Positions 1 to 8,622 of a stretch of DNA of 11,488 nt are shown piece by piece. Positions within the stretch are counted from its first letter, which is position 1. Every line of letters starts with the position of its first letter. The DNA is taken from NCBI GenBank assembly GCA_026770575.1, contig MU657498.1, positions 41,463-52,950 of the forward strand, written 5' to 3'. This DNA comes from Pelagophyceae sp. CCMP2097 (lineage: Eukaryota > Sar > Pelagophyceae). The notes under the pieces were generated by a model. The model was not told the DNA's origin and ran no database searches. It saw only the letters and a list, made by a program, of their open reading frames with translations. Position numbers and translations under genes: made by a program.

Positions 1-2574
1 CGCCTTGTGGTCCGCGTTCTCCTACAATACTCTCGCCGGGTGGTCAGACTGGTCCGCGTTCTCCAGTCGCTCCAACCATGTTAGATGAATCTGAACCATC
101 TGATGAACCTTTTTCATCATCAAACGAACCAGTTTCCATATATTTTTGAAACACGTTTGATATAGTTTTTATCTCATCCGCTGATAGTTCGTTCTCGAAA
201 ATCATCAACTTTGAAAATTGAAAATCTGATGGTTCGTTCGATAGACTAATATGCGGACTGTTTATATAAAAATTTGTTTCAGATCTGAGCAATTTCTGAA
301 TTGGATTTATACCACTCGGGATATCGTTAAGTAGGGTGTCGTTCGGGTTTTCTATATCGGGGTTGTTTGTAGCCGCTATGTTAATAAAACCCAAGGTATC
401 TGCGTCAATTCCAATCAATTCTGTACGCCATCCATCAAATAAAACTCGACCGATAACTCCTTGGTGATGTCCTAAAATAATATATGGGTTTGTTGTATAA
501 CTTGTAAAAATTCGTTGTTGTGTGGATGTATCGCTATTAGTATATCTCGATATTCCGAAAACTGTAAATTGACGTGGAAGCATACTGAACTTGATCTGTG
601 ATAGTATGTTGCCTTCTACCACATTTAAGTGTCCTGAAATTTTCGCGGGATGTGTTGTTTTGAAACAACCTGTTATCTCCGCATCAAAGTTGTTCATTAT
701 ATCCGCCAGTTTAGTCGAACCGTTAACGTAATTAGCTGCACTGTAATAGTGTAATGGTGGTTTAAAACGCATTATTTTTTGAAATGGAATCTCCGATCTT
801 ATCTCAAATTGTAAATCATAAATACTTGTTTGTAACGATTTATGTATTGATTCGAACAGTTTTATTTTATCCTCGCTCTGTGAAAATTTACTTTGTAACA
901 TTCTTTTACCACTTGGAAGATACAAAAACATATACCAATCTCCTTGATTCTTGAAATGTCCAACTGCTTTAATAGATCTTGACCGAATTTGTGAATTTAC
1001 AACACCACCCATAAAAGATGCCTCTATAATGTTTCTTGAACCATTGTAATAAAAATTTTGTTTTGAATGTGTGTTTATGTCTGATAGACCCCGGTTTGGT
1101 GAAAAATTTTCCTGATAAGTAAATAATATTACTTCATATATTGAATCGATAATATTCGCCTCAATTGTTTTTGTTTTATCGTGTATGAATTGATCTGGCA
1201 TAACTGAACTAAAGCCCATGCAAAAATATCCTATTGATCTATCAAATCGACCCTCAAAACTAAAATTGTTGGGTATTGGAATAACACTCCACATCATGTC
1301 ACGAAAAAGCGGACTACTTTCTAAATGGTTGCTTGTAAAATCTTGTCCATGTAGAGTTTCTGTTAAATCATAATCGCTTTCAATTGTATATAGAGCAGCT
1401 TCCGTATCGTTACCGAACCGCAAACTTTCTTGTGTAATTTCGAAAGAAGGTAAGGTGAAGTTTTGTAATCCGTTGAATTTGTCTTTTAATAAACCTGTAA
1501 TAATATTCCCAGATACGACGGCACGATTGATCTCGGAATCAAGTTCATTTTTTATAAAAATATCTGCAGCGATCGCACGATTTTGCTCTGCAGTGACCGA
1601 TGTCGTAATTGTAGCCTCTTTGTTTATTGCGCGATTTTTCTCTAAATTAATTGTGTTTAAAAGAGTGTTTTGTGATGCAAGTAATTCAGTCTTTAACGCG
1701 CGCAATGGAATAATGTTACTTTTTAAATCTTCTGTTTCCGTATTTATTTTAGTTGATAAAAACCTATTTCGTTATTTACTCGACTACTTTCCACGAAATT
1801 GTCATTTTTATTTGTATCAATTTGAATATTAACCAGATTTATTGCGGTCTGCAAATTCTGAGCGGAGTCAACCGAGTTATTAGCGATTAATTTGTTCTGC
1901 TAAGATACTTGAATAATTGTGCCATTAATTTTTTCGTCAACAACTTTTATGTCGTCATTGATGATCTGTAAATTTTGAGTTGTTTCCGTGCGACTCGTAA
2001 ATATTTCTGGATTCAACGAAATTTCACTAACGGTTGACAACGGATTATTTGAAAAAAGGAATTCATTACTAAAAGTGACTGTGTGTGAGTTAAACCCCAC
2101 TTGGTTTTTAAATTGAAGCCCATTATTTATTTTCTGAATTCCACTCAGTCCGTTGGTTGACAAGAGGTTACTATCTGGGAAATAATTCACTCTACTGTTT
2201 GGACGATTACTCATTAAGGCGATTTCATTTCGTATGAGTTGAGTTGAGTCGGTTGCAAGTATTTTTGTATCAATTACGTCTTTAGGGTAATAGATTAAAT
2301 CTATTTCGTCTTTGCTAATGAATGATTCATTTAATGAGATGACGTTATCAACAATTTCGATGCCTCTGCCGGTATTGATTTTAACAGGTTCAATATTTCT
2401 TATTCTTTCATCAATTTCATTTATAACTTCGTTTTTCGTTAATGTATCGATATTATCAAATATATTTGTGATTACTTTATCTGTAATGTCTATACTAATT
2501 CCGGCGGTGTATTCCACAACTTCATTCGAATTTGTTACTGGTTTTATTACGCTTCTATTCGAGTTAAGGGACAT
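1..2574 (-). pseudogene. Fibre/adhesin-like protein: coiled coil, LamG-like domain, collagen-like tail; broken, C-terminus beyond the left edge
   Basis: Probable receptor-binding or surface fibre of the virion. The start ATG is at 2574, 37 bp after the capsid stop. The first 224 codons contain motifs typical of tail-fibre heads (YTAGISIDI, GRGIEIVDNVISL). A heptad-like region rich in AEQNRA/EKNRA units follows (about 1500-1740), typical of trimeric fibre shafts. Around 160-700 lies a concanavalin/LamG-like segment: FTVFGISRYT, RIFTSYTTNPYIILGHHQG, and an ending with the FENELSADEI pattern. The extreme left encodes Gly-X-Y collagen repeats (GATGERGPV, then PPGES and GERGPQG). Three lesions split the gene: TAG at 1900-1902, a one-base deletion in a T run near 1760 (NNEIGF then LSTKINTETEDLK resumes in another frame), and TGA at 44-46 exactly where a collagen Gly (GGA) is expected. 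That these pieces are one gene is inferred from continuity. The domain calls come from pattern recognition, not a search. Confidence 0.75.
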
Positions 2575-2611
2575 ATATTATTTATTTTATTGAAATTTAA
2601 ACAATTTGATT

Positions 2612-3957
2612 TTACATAACAATAGTCCATAATGCTTGCGGTGTAGTCATATCCAGCACCAACACTTGGCGATACTTGGATAACACGTGTAGTTGTACTG
2701 GTTTATCAGCCTTCTCGTTATATGACAAAATGAGTCCCGTAGTCGTGGCAAGCGTGCTAACGCCACTGCATATGTGTGAAGTACCTTTCATAGAACACAA
2801 GTTAAGTCGTGCTTCAAAAGTTGGCATGATGTCTTTTGTAACATCATACGAATTTTGTGAAAATTTTTCGCGGTTCAATGCAATCGGTAAATTATTAGTC
2901 CCCATCAAATCTGATGCAATCATCGACATTGCCTGACACTCAGACACGGACGCAGGAATATATCGCGGAGAGCCTCTTGAAGCACACCCCCGACCAATAG
3001 TCCATATTTATGCAAATGGTTCTTTATAAAGATAGAATTTATATCATTTGTAAGTGTAACGACGTCTGATGTACTCGGAGTGTGTATTAAACTGATTTCT
3101 TCAAGTGATCGCACACCTAAACCCAAATTGATCGAGTGCTGAGATCCGGGATGTGCGGGAATTACATATTGATTATATATATAATTTGTACAATCAATTC
3201 GGTATTTGCCTTCCATATTTTCCATCAATGAGTTAGTAATGTGAGGGGGTGTTTGAACCATCGATAAAACTAGTTCGACTTGATCAATTATTAACGATTT
3301 ATTAGTGATTGCATTTAAATTCGTCGTATTCCAAAGCCCGGCATATGTAACCTCGCCAATTGTATAAGTCAAATCGATATCACTTGATGAAAATAACGGG
3401 AAATGAGTATTACCACTAAAACATGACGCGTGCAAACTTAGAACATCGCACAGAATTATTGACTCACCTGACTTTAATGTAAAACCACGATCTTCTTGCG
3501 AATTCGATGGGATAGGTAGTGGAGTGGTCAGGATTTCAGGTTTATCGTCAGGCTGAGATCCGTTCATACTGGCTTTTACGCTCGATAAAGTCTGTGTACG
3601 TTTTTCATGTGCATTTCTCCAAATACCATATCCGCGACGACTGGACAGTACACTACCTTGCTGACTAACTTCAATACCGCTGTACATAGTTGCATAACCG
3701 GAAGGGCTGAAAATATAATCGTGTTCAGATGTATTAGTAATGCGTACCTTCTGAAATGAATTAGAACAGCCCAAAAAGGTATTCGGTTGTAGTCCCGCAA
3801 TTTTGAAGCGTATATTAGAGCCAGAAGAATAGCCAGACTGTTCATTAATTGGATTTAATCTCGTAATATAAGAGTTGATTGCTGGCGACTGCACACTTCC
3901 CATCCCGAGAAATTTTTGCGATATTGACGGCTTAGACATGTCATGATCAGGATACAT
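2612..3957 (-). pseudogene. MCP: Major capsid protein, double jelly-roll type, with one frameshift
   Basis: Main shell protein of the icosahedral capsid; trimers form the hexon-like capsomers in Polintons, PLVs and virophages. The N-terminal 345-codon part starts at ATG 3957 and shows the usual opening layout: a short N-arm, then INSYITRLNPINEQSGY and SNIRFKIAGLQPNTFLGCSN, matching the first strands of this family. The C-terminal part (2612-2947) is in another frame and ends with PVQLHVLSKYRQVLVLDM, a typical last strand of the second jelly roll. The two parts join near 2945-2950, where one missing G (CCG-GTG to CCGTG) explains the shift. The joined length of about 448 residues suits a PLV capsid protein. 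It sits between the small gene upstream and the fibre gene downstream, on the same strand. The family is recognised by overall pattern; which PLV group it belongs to cannot be told here. Confidence 0.85.
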
Positions 3958-3983
3958 ATATAGAAGAAAGATATAAAAAAATG

Positions 3984-4407
3984 TTAAATAAAATTAAAAG
4001 GCAGAGATTTTTTCACTTGTTTAATACCAGACAACTTGATTTTTTGAATACCTTTCTGTTCAATCTTTTAAAAAAACTTTATCGACTTTTTGTATAAAAT
4101 TTCCAGTATCTTTTAATCCTTCACCGGCAAAATACACCGGGGTCGAATATTCGATTAACTCCGGATTGTATAGGGTTGTAAATTCAGACATTGTTTTCAG
4201 TGAACCGCCGACGCTTTTGAATACTTTTCCATTTTTTTGCGAAATATCTTTTTTTATTTTTTTATCTTTTATTTTTTGTTGTGTTGGGTTCTTCAATTCG
4301 GAATAAGACACGTGTGGGATTTTTTGAACGACTTCATGATTTGTTCGAGTATTGATTGTGTAGGTTCTCGAAGGTGTGATGACAGTTGTGAATAATTTTG
4401 CACGCAT
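3984..4407 (-). pseudogene. Small basic protein of unknown function between penton and capsid genes, probably frameshifted
   Basis: I do not recognise the family. An open segment of 115 codons starts at ATG 4407 and stops at 4060-4062. It is Lys-rich in the middle (KIKDKKIKKDI), followed by a more hydrophobic, possibly amphipathic part (LKTMSEFTTLYNPELIEY, then TPVYFAGEGL). Just past the stop, a second frame continues with the same character (KIEQKGIQKIKLSGIKQVKK, then SLPFNFI) and stops at 3984-3986, only 26 bp from the capsid start. One extra base in the T7/A4 run near 4065-4075 would explain the break, so I extend the gene to 3984. Its place between the two capsid genes on the same strand makes a virion or assembly role plausible, but that is inference. 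The 115-codon part alone is more certain than the extension. Confidence 0.6.
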
Positions 4408-4428
4408 ACGTTCTTGATGTGATATTAT

Positions 4429-5442
4429 TTACTCACGTTTTTTTAGAGTTTTATGATTTGCTGAATTGTCAGGATACATTATTACATGATCTATTTTAAT
4501 TTTATCGACCTGGTACTCTACCAAAATGAATCTGTTTGGTAGCCGGATAATGACAGTTTATTTCAGGGCGACTAAGAACTTCGATCCGTCCATGAAATGA
4601 ATCGGTAAGATTTCCATTCTGCTCGACGTTCATCGTATTTTTATATAGATAATACATAGAATCTATTATTTGGTTAATACGGTGTTCCCTCTTTGCATAA
4701 GTAAATTGTACAACAATTGCAATTTGAAATCGATCAGGTATAAATATACGATTGTTGTCTTAATGTAAAGACACACTAAATTGGTTACTTGAATGATGCC
4801 TTATTGGTACACGGTTAATTGGTTCGAGAGCATTATAATAAATGTAGTTGCCAAAGTCGTTCAGTATCTGTATACTTGCTACGCGATGAATAATTTCTGT
4901 ATTAGTTCTCTCAATCGGCGACGTTTCCCCTATTGAAATATTCAAATTGTGCTGATTTTCCTGTAAATCAGATCCTGCGGTACTGACTGCAATCGAAGTA
5001 TATACTTTCGGTGTGATATTCAACAATTCCCAGACCATACTAGGCAAAATTGTAAATGATTTTAAATTATTCGTTTTTTGAGTAATTTGAAATTTCAAAG
5101 TACTTGGATCGAATGATATTAAATTGTACCAAAATTGCTTACATTCTGCTTATCAAAACAATCATTTAAACGATTGACTATGTCCTCCGAATAATACGAC
5201 CCTTTAATAAACAAGAATTCATGTTCTCGTACCTCCGAGTCTGTTGATAATAGTCGATAACTAACAAGTACGTCTTCAGGTACATTTAATATGGAATTCA
5301 AACAAGAAAATGATTTTATATAAAGGCTTGCTTGATAATTTTCAGGTAAAGTGATAGCTGGGAAAATATTGAATTTAAACTGACTGTTGTGTATTTCATT
5401 AACGTTTTTGCTATTCAGATATACATAAATTTCTTCTGTCAT
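4429..5442 (-). pseudogene. mCP: Penton/minor capsid protein (single jelly-roll type), broken in three places
   Basis: Vertex capsid protein. The start at ATG 5442 gives the characteristic opening of PLV/Polinton minor capsid proteins: an N-terminal strand (IYVYLNSKN), a phase NSQFKFNIFPAITLPENYQ and a later GSYYSEDIVNRLND segment. The second piece (4760-5114) continues in another frame through NLISFDPSTLKFQITQKT to a late jelly-roll stretch (INRVPIRHHSSNQFSVSLH). Near 5119 a one-base deletion joins the two. At 4760-4762 an in-frame TAA interrupts. Directly after it the same frame gives DNNRIFIPDRFQIAIVVQF, which looks like the final strand, and it stays open to TAA 4502-4504. A further +1 shift near 4510 leads to VDKIKIDHVIMYPDN, with a stop at 4429-4431. 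The part below 4640 could instead be a separate small gene. The penton call is firm for 4700-5442 and weaker for the tail. Confidence 0.75.
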
Positions 5443-5475
5443 ATTATATTATATATTTTTTATATATTTAAAATC
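5443..5475. promoter_or_regulatory. Divergent AT-only promoter gap between penton (-) and lipase (+)
   Basis: The 33 bases between the two start codons are almost pure A/T, with TATATATTTAAA-like boxes readable on both strands (TATATATTTAAAATC before the lipase ATG; TATAAAAAATATATAATATAAT on the other strand, here cut into shorter elements TATAAAA and TATATAATA). So short a gap must hold any promoter for both genes. A similar gap lies at 7646-7677. A promoter role is inferred from position and composition. Confidence 0.5.
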
Positions 5476-6056
5476 ATGGATGACTATTTACGTAATTCGA
5501 CATCTCTGTTATCACGTGCCGCAATGTATAATGTAACTCCGCCCAATTATAAAAAAAATCCACTGTTATCAGATCGGCGATCAAAAGTCTACGAAGATAA
5601 TCAGTATGTGTATATCTCGTATCGCCCAACAGATCCGAGAAATATAAACGACATGTATACAAACTTTGAAATTCTTACAGGAGATTCAAATAAATCAGAC
5701 AGATTTCAAGCCAACGAAAAATATGATCTGGTTAAAGAAACTTACCCAGACAAAACATTGTAGTGACGGGATACTCACAAGGGGGTACCGTCGCCAAACA
5801 TGTCGCTAAAAACAAGGAGGTTTTTCAGACGTATAAATATGCGGCGGGAGGAAACCCATACTACGACTCGATACATTCAATTGATCTTTTTGTAAATCAC
5901 GATACCTCCAAGTCGAAAATTTATAATTTCACGACTCGCTTCGATCCAATATCAACATTGTCAAACATTATTCCCACTCCAAATGAAACCTCATTTTTTG
6001 TAGATACAACAGAAAATCATCCGCATGATATTGAGAATTTTATCATTCCGTCATGA
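5476..6056 (+). pseudogene. Class-3-type lipase (alpha/beta hydrolase), one frameshift
   Basis: Likely hydrolyses lipid esters; lipase-fold proteins of this kind occur in several virophages and PLVs, where they may help with membrane passage or lipid remodelling. The start ATG 5476 follows the divergent gap. The nucleophile elbow VVTGYSQGG (GxSxG; Ser in codon 5775-5777) is followed by a small-residue stretch (AAGGNPYYDS). A candidate Asp lies in NFTTRFDPIS, and a candidate His in ENHPHDIENF near the C-terminus. These are in the order expected of the Ser-Asp-His triad. The frame breaks at 5757: ORF one ends DKTL-stop, while the sequence with one A restored gives DKTIVVTG. The whole is about 193 residues, short for the family but with all triad positions present. 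Its 3' end overlaps the convergent minus-strand gene by 14 bp. No signal peptide or transmembrane segment is obvious. Confidence 0.8.
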
Positions 6057-6630
6057 CTTGTCGACCTTTTTTGTAAAGTAAAATATTGTCTTCGTCGAAA
6101 AGAAATCCAGGAATACTTTCGCGTGAATTTATTTCATTTTTGATCGAGGTGATCCATGTGAGTTTACTTCTTTTATCATTGAGCAGCATTCTAATGTCGA
6201 GATTAGCTGAAATCCTCTTCAATTCCTTCATTGACGCTATAAAAACTTTACGATTTGTTTGTTCAAATATAATATCATTCGTAGTGTCGGAGATTCGCAT
6301 TGCGGATTCGACTGGGGATTCCCTTTCTGTATTTTCTGTATCTTCTATATTTTCTATATTTTCCATATTTTCTTCATATATTGCCGTTTGGTCGTCATCG
6401 TCATTTATGTCCGAAAAAGTGTCCGAAAAAGTGTCCACTAAATCGTATGCTATATCGTCCGGTATATCGTCCGGTATATCGGACGGTATCTCAATGTCCA
6501 TAATTGATCTGCTGAATCGACCGTGTGTTTCATAAACATGAATTTCATTTTCAAACCTTTCGGTTTTCTCTCTTAGAAAATTCATTGCATACAATCTCTC
6601 CATAGTATCTGTATGGTTGTATCTTGTCAT
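6043..6630 (-). CDS. Unknown acidic protein with the shared YNH..TM.RL N-terminal domain
   Basis: An intact 195-residue reading frame from ATG 6630 to TGA 6043-6045; I do not recognise the family. The first ~40 residues (YNHTDTMERLYAMNFLREKT, then VYETHGRFSRS) closely match the N-terminus of the upstream gene at 6637-6825. The middle (about residues 45-110) is strongly acidic and repetitive: SDIPDDIPDDI, DTFSDTFSDI, ENMENIENIEDTENTE. The C-terminal ~70 residues look folded: KVFIASMKELKRISANLDIR, LTWITSIKNEI, then a stop shortly after LLYKKGRQ. The start lies 6 bp after the preceding gene's stop, so the two are probably co-transcribed. The acidic linker is coded by 9- and 12-bp tandem repeats, which would expand and contract without breaking the frame. 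It is one of the few genes here without a lesion. Confidence 0.7.
   Translation of the reverse strand: MTRYNHTDTMERLYAMNFLREKTERFENEIHVYETHGRFSRSIMDIEIPSDIPDDIPDDIAYDLVDTFSDTFSDINDDDDQTAIYEENMENIENIEDTENTERESPVESAMRISDTTNDIIFEQTNRKVFIASMKELKRISANLDIRMLLNDKRSKLTWITSIKNEINSRESIPGFLFDEDNILLYKKGRQVMTE
6326..6487. repeat. In-frame short tandem repeats coding the acidic linker
   Basis: Three clusters on the plus strand: a 9-bp unit around TTCTATATT (about 6326-6375), GTCCGAAAAAGT twice (6409-6420, 6421-6432), and ATATCGTCCGGT three times, the last copy altered (6452-6463, 6464-6475, 6476-6487). All units are multiples of three, so the reading frame of the gene at 6043-6630 survives slippage. Confidence 0.8.
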
Positions 6631-6636
6631 TAACTA

Positions 6637-6825
6637 CTATCTATATTTAAAAATTTTCATTTTCTGTTTTTTTGAAGATTGAAACTTTATCGATTTGGTT
6701 TCTGATGATTTAAATTTGCTGTGCTTTTCATATACTTGTGTATTGTCAAAATTTGGACCTTTTTCTCTTCTAAAATTGATTGAAAATAACCGGTTCATTG
6801 TTTCGGCGTGATTGTATTCTACCAT
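6637..6825 (-). CDS. Small basic protein, paralogue of the next gene's N-terminal domain
   Basis: A 62-residue frame from ATG 6825 to TAG 6637-6639, of unknown family. Residues 1-40 (YNHAETMNRLFSINFRREKG, then NTQVYEKHSKF) align without gaps of note to the start of the 195-residue protein that follows: the shared pattern is YNH-x-(D/E)-TM-x-RL-x3-NF-x-REK, then F-x-N, VYE-x-H. After that the proteins diverge completely. This one ends in a short Ser/Lys-rich tail (SSETKSIKFQSSKKQKMKIF) instead of the acidic linker and C-terminal domain. The tail is strongly positive, so nucleic-acid or acidic-partner binding is possible, but this is inference. An upstream AT box (TTAAAATATAATA) lies just before the start. 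It may be an intact small gene or a shortened copy made by duplication. Confidence 0.65.
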   Translation of the reverse strand: MVEYNHAETMNRLFSINFRREKGPNFDNTQVYEKHSKFKSSETKSIKFQSSKKQKMKIFKYR

Positions 6826-6863
6826 AATAAGTATTATATTTTAATTTAAAGTCATTTTTTATT

Positions 6864-7645
6864 TTATGCTTCATCAGATCCGGTTATAGCAATCTGATCG
6901 AAGTTATGAAAATACTTCCTAGGCGTCTCCATCTTAATTGCGAAAAAGTCACCTTTGTTGTTATATATCTTTTTCAATAATTCTTTATATTCAACTTATT
7001 TTATATTGTTCATATATTCTGAATGAAACATTTCGATTCTTTTAATATTATTGCTTGAAAAATTAATGACTATATTCACCTGTTGTCGAGTACTCAAACT
7101 GAGTTGCGTTTGACATTGAAGAGATATAAATAATGTCAGTCGATAGTGTCTGCGACGACAAATCAAGTTATTGAGCAACTTCAAAACATTTTTATCCTTT
7201 AAATCCGAGGCTCCATCGTCGATGAAAAACGCTGTATCCTTTCCTTCCAAAGCATCCAATTCACATTTATTTTTTACGTGATTCAAAACATCTACATCCA
7301 AAGTATGAAAAATATTGCCATCGTCCAATGATTCGAACGGGTTTTCTATGATAGAGCCGAGTGTGCATTCAGGTATACTTACAATAATCTCATCGAATAC
7401 TTGTGCGTATACCCGATGTTTCATTGAGCATAATAACGAAACGGCGAGAGAAGATTTTCCTGAACCCGAAACGCCAACAAGCAACACAACTGAGGCTTTA
7501 TTAAAAACAATTGATTTTTATGTAGCCAATCAACATCCTTGTATTTCTTTTGTTGAAGATCGTAATATTTTAATGAAGTATCTGCAGATTGCTTCATTAA
7601 ATCAACTTTTTGGTTTTCATTTTTTGTTATTACTTCAATCTTCAT
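6864..7645 (-). pseudogene. Genome-packaging ATPase, FtsK/HerA (A32-like) type, broken twice
   Basis: Motor that pumps DNA into the capsid. The start ATG 7645 opens MKIEVITKNENQKVDLMKQS and runs to VDWLHKNQLFLIK. Near 7490-7500 the frame then shifts by one lost base (AAAAG to AAAG), and the next frame continues with Walker A, GVSGSGKSSLAVSLL (about residues 55-70). Walker B is TAFFIDDGASD. The segment LICRRRHYRLTLFISLQCQ fits the sensor/arginine region seen in this family. An in-frame TAA at 6996-6998 follows SEYMNNIK. Behind it the same frame continues for 43 more residues (VEYKELLKKIYNNKGDFFAI, later DQIAITGSDEA) to TAA 6864-6866. I take this as the true end. Total length is about 260 residues, normal for PLV/virophage ATPases. 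It diverges from the small plus-strand gene at 7678 across a 32-bp gap. Confidence 0.85.
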
Positions 7646-7677
7646 TATATTATAATTTTTTTAATTTTATTAAAGAT
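7646..7677. promoter_or_regulatory. Divergent AT-rich promoter gap between ATPase (-) and small membrane protein (+)
   Basis: The 32 bases between the two ATG codons are nearly all A/T (TTATATTATAATTTTTTTAA and TTTTATTAAAGAT). Size, composition and layout match the gap at 5443-5475. This suggests a shared style of compact bidirectional promoter, inferred from position only. Confidence 0.4.
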
Positions 7678-7839
7678 ATGACCCTTCTAAATACACCAGA
7701 AAAAACATCGACCGTAATTGTCATTTTGGGGTTATGTGGCATGTTATACCTTCGTACAATGAGACACTTATTATCTTCACGCTGTACTGAAATAGATTGT
7801 TGTGGCATGTCCATTAAACATGCTGGATCCAATGAGTGA
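7678..7839 (+). CDS. Probable small single-pass membrane protein with Cys-containing tail
   Basis: A 53-residue frame from ATG 7678 to TGA 7837-7839. A hydrophobic segment (TVIVILGLCGMLYL) is followed by a basic stretch (RTMRHLL) and a Cys-containing tail (SSRCTEIDCCGMSIKH). One short membrane helix with a basic, Cys-rich tail is a common design for small virus membrane proteins. The positive side after the helix would predict a tail on the cytosolic or virion-interior side. A minus-strand frame of similar length overlaps it (7650-7814). I prefer the plus strand because of the hydrophobic helix, the patterned Cys tail, and the divergent layout with the ATPase, which mirrors the penton/lipase pair. 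No family is assigned. Confidence 0.45.
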   Translation: MTLLNTPEKTSTVIVILGLCGMLYLRTMRHLLSSRCTEIDCCGMSIKHAGSNE

Positions 7840-7925
7840 AGAGAACGCCATCAAATTGTCTAATAAAAAAAATCGATAATCAAGTTTGATTTTAAAAAAA
7901 ATAAATTTAGATTGACTTGTTTTAT

Positions 7926-8486
7926 TTATTTTATTTGTTTCATAATTTTCATTATTTTCAGAACGCTCCTTCTTCTTTTAACATAAATAACTTTTTCTTC
8001 CTGTTCCGATTCAGCTGATTCAGATTAATATTCTATCGTTTTTTTAATTCGTTTTAAAACAGGTTTTGTAAAAGGTTTATTTTTTCAACGGGGGCTTCAA
8101 CTGGGATTTAAACACTTTTCTTAACAGGTTTGATTTTTCAATATTTTCAACCGTGTTTTCAACAGTATCAACAGTATCAACTGTTTCTTTCTCAATTTCA
8201 TGTGTTTTTTATATCGAATTGCCAAACGTTTATCATTTTCTAATTGTTTAATACTTCTCGATTTTTTTAGCACAGGTTCAGTTTTTGCACATTCCAAATT
8301 ATCTATCAAATCATTCATAACATTCGATACATAAAAAATTGGTTTGGAAGATTTATATTGATTTGGTAGATTCTTTAAATGGTTCGGAAGAGTCTTTTAT
8401 CGGTTCGGAAGTAGTTTTATCGAAACAAATTATAAAAGAACCATATTCAATTTTAAAAATATTATCCTTATTTTTGTTTTAGTCAT
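7926..8486 (-). pseudogene. Decayed gene for a charged, Lys/Glu-rich protein of unknown function
   Basis: No frame stays open, but protein-like segments follow each other in order on the minus strand. A start ATG at 8486 (MTKTK) leads, after a shift in an A run, to KIEYGSFIICFDKTTSEPIK and DSSEPFKESTKSI. Then come MNDLIDNLECAKTEPVLKKS and RSIKQLENDKRLAIRYKK (8121-8318 frame). Next, in another frame, are HEIEKETVDTVDTVENTVEN and IEKSNLLRK. Further on are PVEAPVEK, KPVLKRIKKTIEY, then SESAESEQEEKVIYVKRRRS. The likely end is TAA 7926-7928. The order and similar composition of the pieces suggest a single gene of about 185 codons with at least four lesions. Such a protein, with acidic repeats and a basic end, looks mostly disordered. 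It could be a DNA- or virion-associated protein, but no family is recognised. The exact boundaries and joins are uncertain. Confidence 0.45.
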
Positions 8487-8622
8487 ATATTTATATACAG
8501 GGTTATAAAAGATTAGTTTTTTTCATATAATTTATTATATTTATTTTGGATTATTCACATGTCGGTTTTGAAATCATTTCAAAAAAGTAATAAAGGCTTA
8601 ATTTTTATACATATTTTTAAAT
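8487..8622. other. AT-rich divergent intergenic stretch
   Basis: Lies between the start of the decayed minus-strand gene (8486) and the plus-strand gene start at 8623. It holds A/T runs and a short plus-strand frame from ATG 8559 (MSVLKSFQKSNKGLIF) that I read as noise, because the protein-like signal downstream is in a different frame. It is probably the promoter region for both neighbours. Confidence 0.35.

Noticed and set aside
1455..1832. Plus-strand 125-codon frame opposite the fibre gene
   Set aside because: It is antisense to the coiled-coil coding region and has no family-like content; a shadow.
3940..4480. Second capsid start, because MYPD follows ATG both at 3957 and near 4470
   Set aside because: The similarity covers only about a dozen bases, and the second copy ends after a few codons; chance or a minor duplication.
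7650..7814. Minus-strand frame (MDMPQQSISVQREDNKCL...) just before the ATPase
   Set aside because: It overlaps the plus-strand small membrane protein, which has a clearer helix and Cys pattern. The choice is not certain, so it is mentioned here.
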